From SABY01 sp964523795 (GTDB lineage: Bacteria; Bacteroidota; Bacteroidia; Bacteroidales; 4484-276): DNA of 46,108 nucleotides. The notes under the pieces are model-generated. The model ran no database searches. It was not told where the DNA came from and saw only the letters and a program-made list of their open reading frames with translations. The position numbers were made by a program, and so were the translations under genes. This document shows positions 1 to 8,372 of the stretch, piece after piece. The stretch is from NCBI GenBank assembly GCA_964523795.1, contig CAZGAO010000041.1:1-46108 (forward strand), read 5' to 3'. Each line of letters begins with the position of its first letter. Positions within the stretch are counted from its first letter, which is position 1.

Positions 1-1993
1 AGCTTCCCTCGGTAATACTTGCTGCCGAGGCAATGTACTGGAAGTTTTCGTTGGGGAAATCCTGTCCGCGCAAATAGGACGACCTGCGCTGATATTTCTC
101 AAAACTATACCCCACCAAAGCATTAATACGATGCTTATCATTGATCTCGGTCATATATTTAAAAATATTGTTGCTCACCACATTTAGCACGTTGGCCGAG
201 GATTCGATACCGAGGCCATTGTATTTTCCGCCCTGGCGTGTGGTTGGGGGGTCGTAGGTATGTTCGCGCAGGTTGTAGTAGTCGGCACTCCACTTGGTTT
301 GAAAGCTAAGACCCGGCCATAGTTTGGCATCAGCATAAATGCTGGAAATACTCCTGAAGGCATAGCTTTTATTAAGGTGGAGGTTTCCGATGGACACAGG
401 ATTGGCAAAGGGGCCGTCGTCGTTATATGTTCCATCTTCGTTATACACCGCATAGATGGCCGGCGTTGAAATGGCGTTGGCCAGGGGCGAGTTGAGTGAT
501 TGGTCGCCCTCCTTACGGTCGTTCACCGAATAACTGATTCCGATATTGGCACCCATGTCAATGCGGTCGTTCACTTTAAAATCGAGGTTGGCACGGCCAC
601 TTAGTCGGTCGTAGGCCGTTCCTATCAGGGTTCCTTCCTGGGTAAAATAGTTTCCCGACACATAAAACTTGGTAGCCTTCGATCCGCCGGCAGCCGACAG
701 CTCGTAGTTGGCGATGGGTGCGGTACGCAGCACTTCATCCAGCCAGTCGGTATCGATGGTGTTACTGCTGATATCTTCGGGTGTAAATACCGGTAAGCCT
801 CCTGCGGCAATACTTGCCTCGTTTTTGTAATCCATATACTCGCGGGCATTCAGCATGTTTAGCTTTTTCCCTACCTGCTGAATGCCGTAATAAGCACTAA
901 AGTTGATGCGCGTTTTTTCGGCAGCTCCTTTTTTGGTAGTTATTAATATTACCCCATTCGAGGCGCGACTTCCGTAAATTGTCGTTGCCGAGGCATCTTT
1001 TAATACACTTATCGATTCGATATCGTTGGGGTTGAGGTCGGAGATGGCGTTGATGGTTTGTCCGCTAAAGCCAATTTGTCCAAAATCGCCCGTGATGATG
1101 GGGATGCCATCCACCACATACAGCGGGTTGCTGCCGGCATTGATGGAGCTGATGCCGCGCACGCGCACCGAAATGCCGCCGCCGGGCGTTCCCGAATTGC
1201 TTACCACCTGCACACCGGTGGATTTGCCCTGCAGTACCTGGTCGATACTTGAAGACGGGCTTTCGGTTATCTCACCCGCCTTAATGGTGCTGATGGCGCT
1301 GGTGAGGAGTTTTCGACTTGATGATCCATAACCTACCACTACCATTTCGTCCAATTCTGTGGCCACCGGACGCAAAGCCACATTAATGACATCCATGTTG
1401 GCCAGTCTTTCTACTTTTTGATAGCCAATGTACGAATATACAAGTACCGATAATTCGTCAGGAACTTCGATGGTGTATAATCCATTAACATCAGTAACGG
1501 TGCCTGTAAGTGTGCCTTTTACAACGATGCTTACACCGGGCAATGTGGAACCATTGCTCGCATCCGTAACAGTTCCGCTAATCTTTTTTGCATTCTGCGG
1601 TTTTATTTTGGGAGCAGGTTCTTGCTTCCTGACTTTGGGCGTAAGCACAATTTTTTCATCGATAAACTCATACTGAATATCTTTTTTATCCAAGAGCTCG
1701 CTCAAGACTTCCGTCAATTCAGCATTGGTGTAGCTTGCCGTAATTTTTTGCGCAACATCAATCTGCCGGGCATTATATACAAAGGTGTATTTGCTTTGGC
1801 TCTCGATGTTTTGCAATACCGTGCTCAGGGCTGTGTTTTCGAGGCTGAGGCTGATGCTTGTATTTTGCCCATTCCCCGCTTTGGCCGGAAATGGAAGTAG
1901 CAGAACCATGGCCATCAGGGCAAGTATGCTCCGCGAGCAAAGAAATGACAATCCCGGAAATTGTCTTCGTTGAATTTGTAGATGTTTTTGCAT
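1..1993 (-). CDS. SusC/RagA-family TonB-dependent receptor with STN domain, C-terminus beyond left edge
   Basis: Outer-membrane receptor of the SusC/RagA family, which imports ligands (often glycans) with TonB energy. About 664 residues are visible and the 3' end lies outside the window. The start ATG at 1993 is followed by a hydrophobic signal segment ending near residue 40. Then comes an STN-type domain (about residues 45-120), a carboxypeptidase-like CNA-B repeat (GTVTDASNGSTLPGVSI..., about 145-225), and the plug with the SusC signature (LDEMVVVGYG, VRVRGISSINAGSNPLYVVDG, SVLKDASATTIYGSRASNGV). The STN domain and the FecR and sigma genes immediately upstream indicate cell-surface signalling: ligand-loaded receptor, then FecR, then ECF sigma. 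Only 22 bp separate it from the FecR stop. The substrate cannot be inferred because no SusD or enzyme is visible on this side. Confidence 0.95.
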   Translation of the reverse strand, partial: MQKHLQIQRRQFPGLSFLCSRSILALMAMVLLLPFPAKAGNGQNTSISLSLENTALSTVLQNIESQSKYTFVYNARQIDVAQKITASYTNAELTEVLSELLDKKDIQYEFIDEKIVLTPKVRKQEPAPKIKPQNAKKISGTVTDASNGSTLPGVSIVVKGTLTGTVTDVNGLYTIEVPDELSVLVYSYIGYQKVERLANMDVINVALRPVATELDEMVVVGYGSSSRKLLTSAISTIKAGEITESPSSSIDQVLQGKSTGVQVVSNSGTPGGGISVRVRGISSINAGSNPLYVVDGIPIITGDFGQIGFSGQTINAISDLNPNDIESISVLKDASATTIYGSRASNGVILITTKKGAAEKTRINFSAYYGIQQVGKKLNMLNAREYMDYKNEASIAAGGLPVFTPEDISSNTIDTDWLDEVLRTAPIANYELSAAGGSKATKFYVSGNYFTQEGTLIGTAYDRLSGRANLDFKVNDRIDMGANIGISYSVNDRKEGDQSLNSPLANAISTPAIYAVYNEDGTYNDDGPFANPVSIGNLHLNKSYAFRSISSIYADAKLWPGLSFQTKWSADYYNLREHTYDPPTTRQGGKYNGLGIESSANVLNVVSNNIFKYMTEINDKHRINALVGYSFEKYQRRSSYLRGQDFPNENFQYIASAASITEGS

Positions 1994-2015
1994 TTCGACG
2001 TTTTTGATGTAAATA

Positions 2016-2975
2016 TTATTTGGTGAATGTTATCGTAATGATTCCATTATTAATGCTGTATTGCATCGGGCTCACCTTTTGCATCAGCTTTAAAATTTCG
2101 TCCAGGCTGTTGTTGTCGATGGTAATGGTGTAAAGGTTTTGCCGTGGATTGGCATTCTTTAGTATGATTTCAACGCCATACCAGCGTTCCAGCTTTTTGC
2201 TTATGGTGATGATGTCCTCCTGATAGAGGATTAGTTTCCCTTCGGCCCAGCTCATCATCTGCCTTGCATCCACCGGATTTATTTCGCTGGTCTTGCTAAT
2301 GCTGTTATAAACATGCTGCTCGTTGGGTTTTAGAATGGTGGATTTGTTTTTTTCCAGGCAGTTTACTTTCACTTTTCCCGAAAGGAGTACCGTTTCGGTA
2401 ATCGCTTCACCCGGCCACGAAGCCATCGAAAAGCGGGTGCCAAGCACCGATACTTCAACATCAGCACTTGCCACAGTAAAAGGCATATCATCGTGGTGTA
2501 CAACCTCAAAATAGGCCATGCCACTCAAATGGACCGAACGATGGTTTTTAGCGAAATTCTCGGGATATTCAATACGACTCCAACCGGCCAGCACTACCTT
2601 GGATCCATCGGGTAATTCGATCGCGGTGCGTTGTCCGGCCGGACTTGCCACAGCGATCATCTTTGTTGTACCCAGGCTAAAAATGCCCATTTGCAGCATT
2701 ATTCCGCCAATAATTAGTCCCAACAAAAATACGGCTGCTATCCGCAAAAGGGGTGCATAGCGGTAAATGCGCGGTTGGTGTATGGTTTTCCGATAAACCT
2801 TAGCCTGGATGCGATCGCGGGTTTCGAGCGGACTTTGCGCCTTATCCAAACTATCCCATTGCTCTTTTTGCATTGTTTGCGATTCGGGCATCGAATAAAA
2901 TGCTTCGACTTCCTTTTTGCTCGCCAGCCCCAGAACATATCGGGCTATCAACTTATTTTTCTGCTTCGTTTGCAT
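2016..2975 (-). CDS. FecR-family anti-sigma factor
   Basis: Inner-membrane sigma regulator of 319 aa. The cytoplasmic N-terminus (DUF4880-like, about residues 1-75) would bind the ECF sigma factor. A single transmembrane segment follows at about residues 82-103 (hydrophobic stretch AVFLLGLIIGGIMLQM). The FecR domain (about 115-210) carries the ELPDGSKVVL and GMAYFEV motifs, and the C-terminal domain (about 250-319) resembles the STN-contacting DUF4974 region. It lies between the sigma gene and the STN-containing receptor, all on the minus strand, the usual order in Bacteroidota. It most likely relays occupancy of the receptor at 1-1993 to the sigma factor at 3036-3608. Confidence 0.95.
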   Translation of the reverse strand: MQTKQKNKLIARYVLGLASKKEVEAFYSMPESQTMQKEQWDSLDKAQSPLETRDRIQAKVYRKTIHQPRIYRYAPLLRIAAVFLLGLIIGGIMLQMGIFSLGTTKMIAVASPAGQRTAIELPDGSKVVLAGWSRIEYPENFAKNHRSVHLSGMAYFEVVHHDDMPFTVASADVEVSVLGTRFSMASWPGEAITETVLLSGKVKVNCLEKNKSTILKPNEQHVYNSISKTSEINPVDARQMMSWAEGKLILYQEDIITISKKLERWYGVEIILKNANPRQNLYTITIDNNSLDEILKLMQKVSPMQYSINNGIITITFTK

Positions 2976-3035
2976 TGCAGCTTATGTTTTATAATAAGCA
3001 TTACAATTTAAGTAAAGCAATCCCCTAATTTGATT

Positions 3036-3608
3036 TTAGAAAAAAAAGAGGACGTAATAATCGCGCAGGGCAAGGCGCAATTTTTTTAAGGCCAGGCTGA
3101 TGTGTACTTCTATGGTCTTGGTTGAGATATTCAGCTTTTCGCTAATTTCCTTGTGCGAGAGGCCGTTGATGCGGCTCAACTCAAACACCTGGCGGCGTTT
3201 CTCGGGCATGGCCTCCACTTGGGAATTAATGATTTTGGTAACCTCTTCCAGAAAAACAACTTGCTCGGTATCCTGGCTGTTTTTTTTCAGATGATGTTTT
3301 AGATGGTCTAAATACGCCCATTCATTTACCTTTTTTTTACTTTTATTAAAAATGAGATTTCGGGTAATGGTAAAAAGATAGGCTCCAAAATTGGCATTAG
3401 CATCCACAGCCTTGCGGCTTTCCCAAAGTTTGACAAATACTTCCTGGCATATTTCCTCGGCCTCGCTGGCATTGTGTACAAACTTGAGGGCAAAATGATA
3501 AACCCTGTCAAAGTAATAATGGAAAACCTCGTCGAAGGCTTGCTCGTTTCCCTCTGCGAAACCTTGAATTACGGAGGACGAAGGTGCTGTATTTTTATCT
3601 TTTGTCAA
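3036..3608 (-). CDS. ECF RNA polymerase sigma-70 factor
   Basis: Extracytoplasmic-function sigma factor of 190 aa. Region 2 lies at about residues 20-90 (NEQAFDEVFHYYFDRVYHFA, then AEEICQEVFVKLWESR). Region 4 HTH lies at about 130-180 (MPEKRRQVFELSRINGLSHKEISEKL, then TVE-type recognition helix ISTKTIEVHISLALKKLR). The only in-frame start before an upstream stop is TTG at 3608. This puts the conserved SVIQGFAEGNEQAF segment at residues 12-25, as in the family. It is first in the sigma-FecR-SusC set and should direct transcription of the receptor locus. A candidate -7 element is TACATTTG, on the minus strand at 3644-3651. Confidence 0.95.
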   Translation of the reverse strand: MTKDKNTAPSSSVIQGFAEGNEQAFDEVFHYYFDRVYHFALKFVHNASEAEEICQEVFVKLWESRKAVDANANFGAYLFTITRNLIFNKSKKKVNEWAYLDHLKHHLKKNSQDTEQVVFLEEVTKIINSQVEAMPEKRRQVFELSRINGLSHKEISEKLNISTKTIEVHISLALKKLRLALRDYYVLFFF

Positions 3609-3643
3609 AAAAGCTGTTTTGCTAAAGCTGGATTATTAAGCAG

Positions 3644-3651
3644 CAAATGTA
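3644..3651 (-). promoter_or_regulatory. Candidate Bacteroidota -7 element for the ECF sigma gene
   Basis: TACATTTG on the minus strand matches the TAnnTTTG consensus and lies 35 bp upstream of the sigma start. A clear TTTG -33 box at the usual spacing is not obvious, so the call is tentative. Confidence 0.35.
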
Positions 3652-3908
3652 CAGTTTTTGAAAGCTCCTTCGGTTTTCCGTCCAAATTGATTGAGTATCA
3701 CCAAGATCTAAAATCTATTTGTAAATCTACAGTTCGTAATATTCACACTGAAGAACTTAGTGGTACTTAATGTCTTTAAGTCTTAGTTGCAATAAATCAA
3801 TGATTTGCCACAAAGGCGCGAAGGCTCAAAGGTTCACAAAGCGTATTATTGTAATATAGCAATTACGATAAATCAGGATTTCTATGATTACGGTGCGCTG
3901 CACCTCCT
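3652..3908. other. Intergenic tract without a gene
   Basis: No convincing ORF. It holds a segment at 3696-3716 (TATCACCAAGATCT plus flanks) that recurs almost exactly at about 15627-15650, and a CACAAAGGCGCGAAGG-type dispersed sequence near 3808-3840 of a kind seen again near 10563-10600. Confidence 0.5.
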
Positions 3909-3912
3909 AATT

Positions 3913-4114
3913 AGTGCTTGTCTTTTTAGTAAGTTATTTGAATTATGAATTGCCTCGCCCTTTAGGGCGGGGATTTAATAAGAAGAATGAAAATCCCCCG
4001 CGATTCCGCCACGCCGCAGGCGTGGCGGAATCGTGGGGGATGTAAGGCCAAGCACATTATTCCCCGGGTTAAAACCCGGGGCAATTCAAAACATCGACTT
4101 TATGGACAGGCTCT
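3913..4114 (-). mobile_element. Family A MITE-like element, copy 1 (202 bp)
   Basis: Non-coding element bounded by imperfect terminal inverted repeats (AGTGCTTGTC... / ...GACAGGCTCT) and flanked by a perfect 4-bp duplication AATT at 3909-3912 and 4115-4118. Inside are three hairpins: a GCCCTTTAGGGC stem near 3957-3968, a 21-bp stem with one G-T wobble at 3995-4015 / 4019-4039, and CCCCGGGTT/AACCCGGGG near 4062-4082. Other copies lie at 10136-10336, 13482-13666, 18032-18232 and, shortened, at 27345-27450. Orientation is defined so that the CATAAAGTC end is left; this copy is inverted. Confidence 0.8.
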
Positions 4115-4118
4115 AATT

Positions 4119-4553
4119 AGGGCTTGCTAAGAAACTAAAAATGATAATATTTCGGTGCTCCGCAACTTACGATGTCCATGTATCTTTTTTCTACAAATGC
4201 CGATCATTGATCGTGCATGCTCGCCCACCAACTGGCGGGCGGCAGATTGTGCGGCCCCGCCTGCCATAGCGAAGTGGCGGGCAGGTCTGCCGCTTTGGCT
4301 GTAGTACTTGGTAAGTACGGTTGAGCCATAAGGAAATTAGAAAGTGCAGCCTGCCCGCGTGAGGCATTCAGGCGGAATGGTGCGTATGTGGCACAAAGGT
4401 GCAGCCTGCCCGCGTGAGGCATTCAGGCGGGCGCACCGTAATATTAAACGCAAGGCTTTCTGAATAACCGTACAAAAAGCCGTGCATTTAAACACAATAT
4501 AATTTTTGTAATGAAATAAATAACAAGACCTTACGAATTTCTCAGCAGACCCT
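4119..4553 (+). mobile_element. Family B MITE-like element, copy 1 (435 bp)
   Basis: Starts AGGGCTTGCTAAGAAACT and ends in the imperfect inverse (TTTCTCAGCAGACCCT), flanked by AATT at 4115-4118 and 4554-4557. The left AATT is also the right duplication of family A copy 1. The interior carries GGTGCTCCGC/GCGCACCG-type palindromes and a direct repeat (GTGCAGCCTGCCCGCGTGAG at about 4348 and 4400). Its closest relative is 17652-18027. No ORF of substance. Confidence 0.7.
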
Positions 4554-4564
4554 AATTATATTCT

Positions 4565-6547
4565 TCATTTTTGGATGCTGATTTTTCGGGTGCTTGTGGT
4601 TTGTTTTTCACTTTTTGCTTCCAGCAAATAGATGCCTTTGGGTATTTGGCTAAGGCTAAGATAATGCGAAGTGGCGAAAGTATCGCCCGCATATACCCTT
4701 TGTCCCGATGCTGAGTACAGCGAAACTACGGTTTTTTGATTTTCGCTGTTAACGTGCAAAATGTCTTTAACCGGGTTAGGAAATACTTGCAGGGGAAAGG
4801 CATCCCCTTTTTGAAGCTCATCGATAGAGTAGGGGCTGATGTGGCTGCCGGTTTTGATTTTTATCGGATTATTGATCAGCCGTATTTTCATATTTTCAAA
4901 ACCCGCTATCATAGCCGGGGTTTCGTATTGGTCAGCATAGGTTTTAGTGGCAAATCCACCCTTGGTGTTTTCAAGTTCGAGAATCATGGCGGGCGCAGTA
5001 CCATAGGAGGTGATATAGGTATTTTGATTGGCCGGGGCGTATTTCATATAATTATTGCGCGTAAGCCAAACGCCAAAGCGCAATTGGTTTTGCAACATAG
5101 CATAAGGTACCGCAGCGGCTGCATTCATAAACATATCGGAGGCCTGATAGCTCTTGGGCATCACCACCGTAGTTTTTAAAAGATTAAGGCCGGATTTAAA
5201 AATCAGGCTTCCATTTTCGGCAGCATTATTCAGCAAATAATTTTCTACCACAATGCTGCCTGCAAAGCGACTATTATCGCCCACAAAGGCAATTATTTTC
5301 CCATCGCGCCTGATGCGATCAGTGAGCAAGGAGCCGTTGCCGGGTTTAGATAAAAAGTTTTCGAGGATATAAAATTCATTGTTTACAAACAAATACTTGT
5401 CGGCCTCTTTGATGGCTTGTTCAAAATCCGCGTCCTCGCTCATGGCTGCCACCGCGCTATAAATTTGCACCTGGTTTGTGCCCAGATTGTTTAGTCTGGT
5501 CTTGAATGTTTCGGCAGTGCTTTGATTGGAGGAGGTGATGATTATGATCTTATCGTCAAGCCCGCCGCCCTGAGTTGCAAATTCCTGAAGCATGGCTGTA
5601 TTATCGTTAGGCTCGTCGCCACCACTGGCCAAAATAACATAATTCCCGTTTTCTTCTGCGACCAATGGCGTAAAATCTTCGTTAAATCCGCTGACTTCCC
5701 CGCTGTTGAAATCGATGGTGCATCCATGCAGAAGCTGCATCACCCGCAGGGAATCAACAATCAGCATTTCATCGTCAAGATGATAAATGGACGTATCGCC
5801 AGGTAGAAAGAAATTTGCCGCGCCAGTCCCATAAACGGTTCCTGTTTTTTCGGGAGTGATGGCAAGTGTTGTAGTTTCATCGATGCCGATGCCATCGATC
5901 ATTTCGTTGTGATTCAGTTTCCAGTTGGCCAAAAATCCCATGAGCCGCCCTGCGCGTCCACGATGGGTAAAATGGGAATCGAAGATATAACCCTGAAAGA
6001 GATCGAGGAAATCGTTTTCGAGACTTACGTACTGATTATTTGGATTTTCGATGCACTCGTCAGGATACACCGTTCCGTTTTGCGCGGTAAATATCACCTG
6101 CGACATTACAGCCAGCCCGGCTGATGTTCCGCATATTACGCCACCCTCATCAAATTTATCCTGAAGGGCCTGGTGGGTAAGGGTATTCTGGTAAGTGTCA
6201 TAATAGTTCCACTGGTCGCCGCCTTTCAAAAACAACACATCATAAGCCATCAGGCTGTCGTAGGTACTTTGGCTGTTGGCAAGGCTCTGACTGTTGATTT
6301 TAAAATCCTTGGCCGCAACAGCTCCGCATTGTCCGGTAAAATAATTCTGCATCCAGTCGCTGGCCTGCGAAAAAGAAATGAGGGCTACCTTTTTGTTGGC
6401 CGACTGGCTTACCGCCCATGAATAAGGCTCGGTGCTCCAGGCACCCTCATCCATCGACTCGCTGCCGCCGCCAATAATTAGCAGGCTGCCCTGGGCAAAT
6501 ATTAATACAGGCAAAAAAAGGAAACTTAGAATAAGATTATATTTCAT
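4565..6547 (-). CDS. Secreted cyanophycinase-like S51 peptidase with T9SS tail
   Basis: 660 aa. A Sec signal peptide (residues 1-19, ending IFAQ) is followed by an S51/cyanophycinase-like domain (about 20-250). It has LLIIGGGSES, the glycine-rich LFLKGGDQWNYY, and the nucleophile elbow GTSAG (Ser142), with His residues in the HFTHRGRAGRL segment. A second, diverged copy of the same fold seems to occupy about 300-470 (YVILASGGDEPND...), where the elbow reads AFVGDNSRFAG and lacks the Ser. The C-terminus (about 585-660) is a T9SS sorting domain (VFPNPVKDILHV ... GIYLLEA), so the protein is probably exported or surface-anchored. It lies 17 bp downstream of an isoaspartyl dipeptidase gene. Cyanophycinases release beta-Asp-Arg dipeptides, so the pair may degrade cyanophycin or other beta-aspartyl peptides. 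The exact substrate is inference. Confidence 0.85.
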   Translation of the reverse strand: MKYNLILSFLFLPVLIFAQGSLLIIGGGSESMDEGAWSTEPYSWAVSQSANKKVALISFSQASDWMQNYFTGQCGAVAAKDFKINSQSLANSQSTYDSLMAYDVLFLKGGDQWNYYDTYQNTLTHQALQDKFDEGGVICGTSAGLAVMSQVIFTAQNGTVYPDECIENPNNQYVSLENDFLDLFQGYIFDSHFTHRGRAGRLMGFLANWKLNHNEMIDGIGIDETTTLAITPEKTGTVYGTGAANFFLPGDTSIYHLDDEMLIVDSLRVMQLLHGCTIDFNSGEVSGFNEDFTPLVAEENGNYVILASGGDEPNDNTAMLQEFATQGGGLDDKIIIITSSNQSTAETFKTRLNNLGTNQVQIYSAVAAMSEDADFEQAIKEADKYLFVNNEFYILENFLSKPGNGSLLTDRIRRDGKIIAFVGDNSRFAGSIVVENYLLNNAAENGSLIFKSGLNLLKTTVVMPKSYQASDMFMNAAAAVPYAMLQNQLRFGVWLTRNNYMKYAPANQNTYITSYGTAPAMILELENTKGGFATKTYADQYETPAMIAGFENMKIRLINNPIKIKTGSHISPYSIDELQKGDAFPLQVFPNPVKDILHVNSENQKTVVSLYSASGQRVYAGDTFATSHYLSLSQIPKGIYLLEAKSEKQTTSTRKISIQK

Positions 6548-6564
6548 AATGGGCTTGTAATTTT

Positions 6565-7728
6565 TTAATTTTTGAAATAGGTCTTTTTGATGATTTTATA
6601 ATTTTCAACAGCCACCTCACCACGGGAAATCATCGTCATCAAATTAAGGTCATTATCCAAAATAAGTAAATCGGCATCCAATCCGGTTTTAATTTTTCCT
6701 TTTTTGGCCAGCTTAAGAACCCCGGCCACATTGGTGCTAACAATGCGGATGGCCTGCCCGATGCTAAGCTTTTCGTGGCGGATCATGTCGCGAAACTCGG
6801 TGAGCAGGCTCAGCGGTTTGCCGGTTTCGAGTTTCACAAGATTTCCATCGGCATCAAAATCAGGAAGGGAGCCGCCGGCATCGGAGCTCATGGTAATATT
6901 TTGGATGGGCACACCACTTTGCAGGAGCTGAGCCACGGCCTTCGCGGGTTTTATTTCGTACTCCGGAAAGAAAGGATACGAGCTTGAGGTAATATCCACC
7001 ACGCCGAGTAGGCCATATTTTTTGGCATCTTCAAAAATATGCTTGTTTCGATTGATGTGGGTGGGCATGAATTGTTTGAAACTCAGTTCGCTCATTTTCA
7101 CCACATCGTAGAGTGGCTGGAAGGGATCAAGGGCATCGCCCATGTGAATATTTACTATCCCGGCCTTGCCACCAAGCATTCCGCCCAGACGAGCGGCGGC
7201 GGCTATTTTAGCAATTTCGCTCACCGAAGGCACCGAGCTGCGATGATCCGAAAGGGCGATTTCGCCGACACCAATAATTTCGTCAATCAAAGCGATGTCT
7301 TCGCTTACACTTCCAAGGATAGTTGGTGTGGGTATTTGGTAGGCTCCGGTGTACATCAGCGCAGTCATGCCCTCTTCTTGCAGGGCTTTGGCCTTCATCA
7401 GCACGGATTTGGGATTGCGGGTAATGCCATCGGTGCCCAGGCATCCTACCGCTGTGGTAACGCCGGCTTCGAAAAAGTTGTTGATGTTCATCTCGGGCGT
7501 TCGTGTGGCCGGGCCTCCCTCACCTCCGGCTCCCGCAATATGGCAATGGCTGTCGATAAGCCCTGGTACTACAGTAAAACCCTGAGCATCGATTATTTTA
7601 GAAATGTAGGGCGCATTTTTGATTTCGATGGTTTCGGCCATGTATTCGATTTGCCCGCCGGCAACGAGAATATCCATTTTCCCTAAGGCTTCCGGGGCAA
7701 AAACATTTGCATTTTTAATCAAGATCAT
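6565..7728 (-). CDS. iadA: Isoaspartyl dipeptidase (beta-aspartyl dipeptidase, M38)
   Basis: 387-aa amidohydrolase that cleaves beta-aspartyl dipeptides in the cytoplasm. An N-terminal urease-like beta domain is followed by the metal-binding HxH at His61/His63 (DSHCHIAGAGGEGGPATRTP). Then come SDHRSS, VNIHMGD and FMPTHINRN with further His ligands, and the catalytic Asp in ITMSSDAGGSLP. At the position of the bridging carboxylated lysine of the E. coli enzyme the sequence reads GVGEIALSDHR, apparently with Glu. I am unsure of that alignment. It is first in a two-gene unit with the S51 protein, and together they suggest a beta-Asp dipeptide catabolic route. A possible -7 element (TAATTTTG) lies upstream near 7840. 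Confidence 0.92.
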   Translation of the reverse strand: MILIKNANVFAPEALGKMDILVAGGQIEYMAETIEIKNAPYISKIIDAQGFTVVPGLIDSHCHIAGAGGEGGPATRTPEMNINNFFEAGVTTAVGCLGTDGITRNPKSVLMKAKALQEEGMTALMYTGAYQIPTPTILGSVSEDIALIDEIIGVGEIALSDHRSSVPSVSEIAKIAAAARLGGMLGGKAGIVNIHMGDALDPFQPLYDVVKMSELSFKQFMPTHINRNKHIFEDAKKYGLLGVVDITSSSYPFFPEYEIKPAKAVAQLLQSGVPIQNITMSSDAGGSLPDFDADGNLVKLETGKPLSLLTEFRDMIRHEKLSIGQAIRIVSTNVAGVLKLAKKGKIKTGLDADLLILDNDLNLMTMISRGEVAVENYKIIKKTYFKN

Positions 7729-7987
7729 TGTAGAAATTATTTAGATAAATAATGGTATGGATTTATCCTGGTATTAATAACTACAATTAAATAGGATTGT
7801 TCCCCTAAAAAGGGATTGCTTAAAAACGCAAACTGAAAGCAAAATTATATCATTTGTAAAACCTTTAGAAAAAAAAACGTCCATATTGAACAACTCTGTT
7901 AATCCCGCCTATGGCGAGGATTTTCCCAATGGGTCAGAGTGATGCACGTGCGAAACTTCGCTCAACGATTAACCATTAACGGATAAC
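7729..7987. other. Intergenic tract upstream of iadA
   Basis: AT-rich and no gene. It should contain the iadA promoter. An AATCCC/GGGATT-type inverted pair (about 7793-7817) lies within a possible leader. Confidence 0.4.
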
Positions 7988-8149
7988 TCAGGAGTGCCCG
8001 CCCACGATAATGCGCATAATCTTTAGGTTGAGCACAAAAAAGCGGATGATCTGGTAGGGCCAGAATTTGCGCATAAAGCGGTTGGTGCGTGTAGGTACGG
8101 GAGGATAATCCTCGTCTTTGTACCCCTTGGGTGTTGGTTTGCGTATCAT
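7988..8149 (-). CDS. Small conserved-looking 53-aa protein downstream of the SQR-like gene
   Basis: Reads ATG at 8149 to TGA at 7988, beginning MIRKPTPKGYKDEDYPPVP and ending in IMRIIVGGHS. It is basic and rich in aromatic and proline residues, with a short hydrophobic stretch (about residues 33-50, IIRFFVLNLKIM) that could bind a membrane edge. It is on the same strand as the SQR-like gene and 224 bp beyond its stop. Coding is supported by an uninterrupted frame and normal composition in an otherwise repeat-filled gap. I cannot assign a function. A link to the flavoprotein is suggested only by position. Confidence 0.6.
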   Translation of the reverse strand: MIRKPTPKGYKDEDYPPVPTRTNRFMRKFWPYQIIRFFVLNLKIMRIIVGGHS

Positions 8150-8372
8150 TGTATTATTGTTATTATTTACCTCGTTTCACTCGGTGTAATTTAGCCTTCG
8201 GCTGTCATTTGCGCTTCGCGCGTAATATGGCTCGCTTTGCTCACCGTAATTTTTTGTCATCCCGAAAATTTACGAAAATCAAAGATTTTCTAATTTTCGG
8301 GATGACTACAAATTACAATCAATTACGCGCGCAGCGCAAATTACTATAAATTACAACAAATTACCTTTTCCT
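8150..8372. repeat. Intergenic palindromic repeats with a 51-nt hairpin
   Basis: At 8256-8270 / 8292-8306 there is a perfect 15-bp stem (GTCATCCCGAAAATT). Its loop holds a second 7-bp stem (8274-8280 / 8284-8290). Around it are AATTAC-rich and GCGCTTCGCGCG-type short palindromes (8208-8222, 8325-8340). On the minus strand the hairpin is followed by ACAAAAAATT, so it could attenuate or end transcription from the SQR-like gene before the small ORF. Confidence 0.55.

Noticed and set aside
7039..7686. 215-codon plus-strand open frame
   Set aside because: It lies wholly antisense to iadA, whose protein has clear family motifs. The antisense frame has none.
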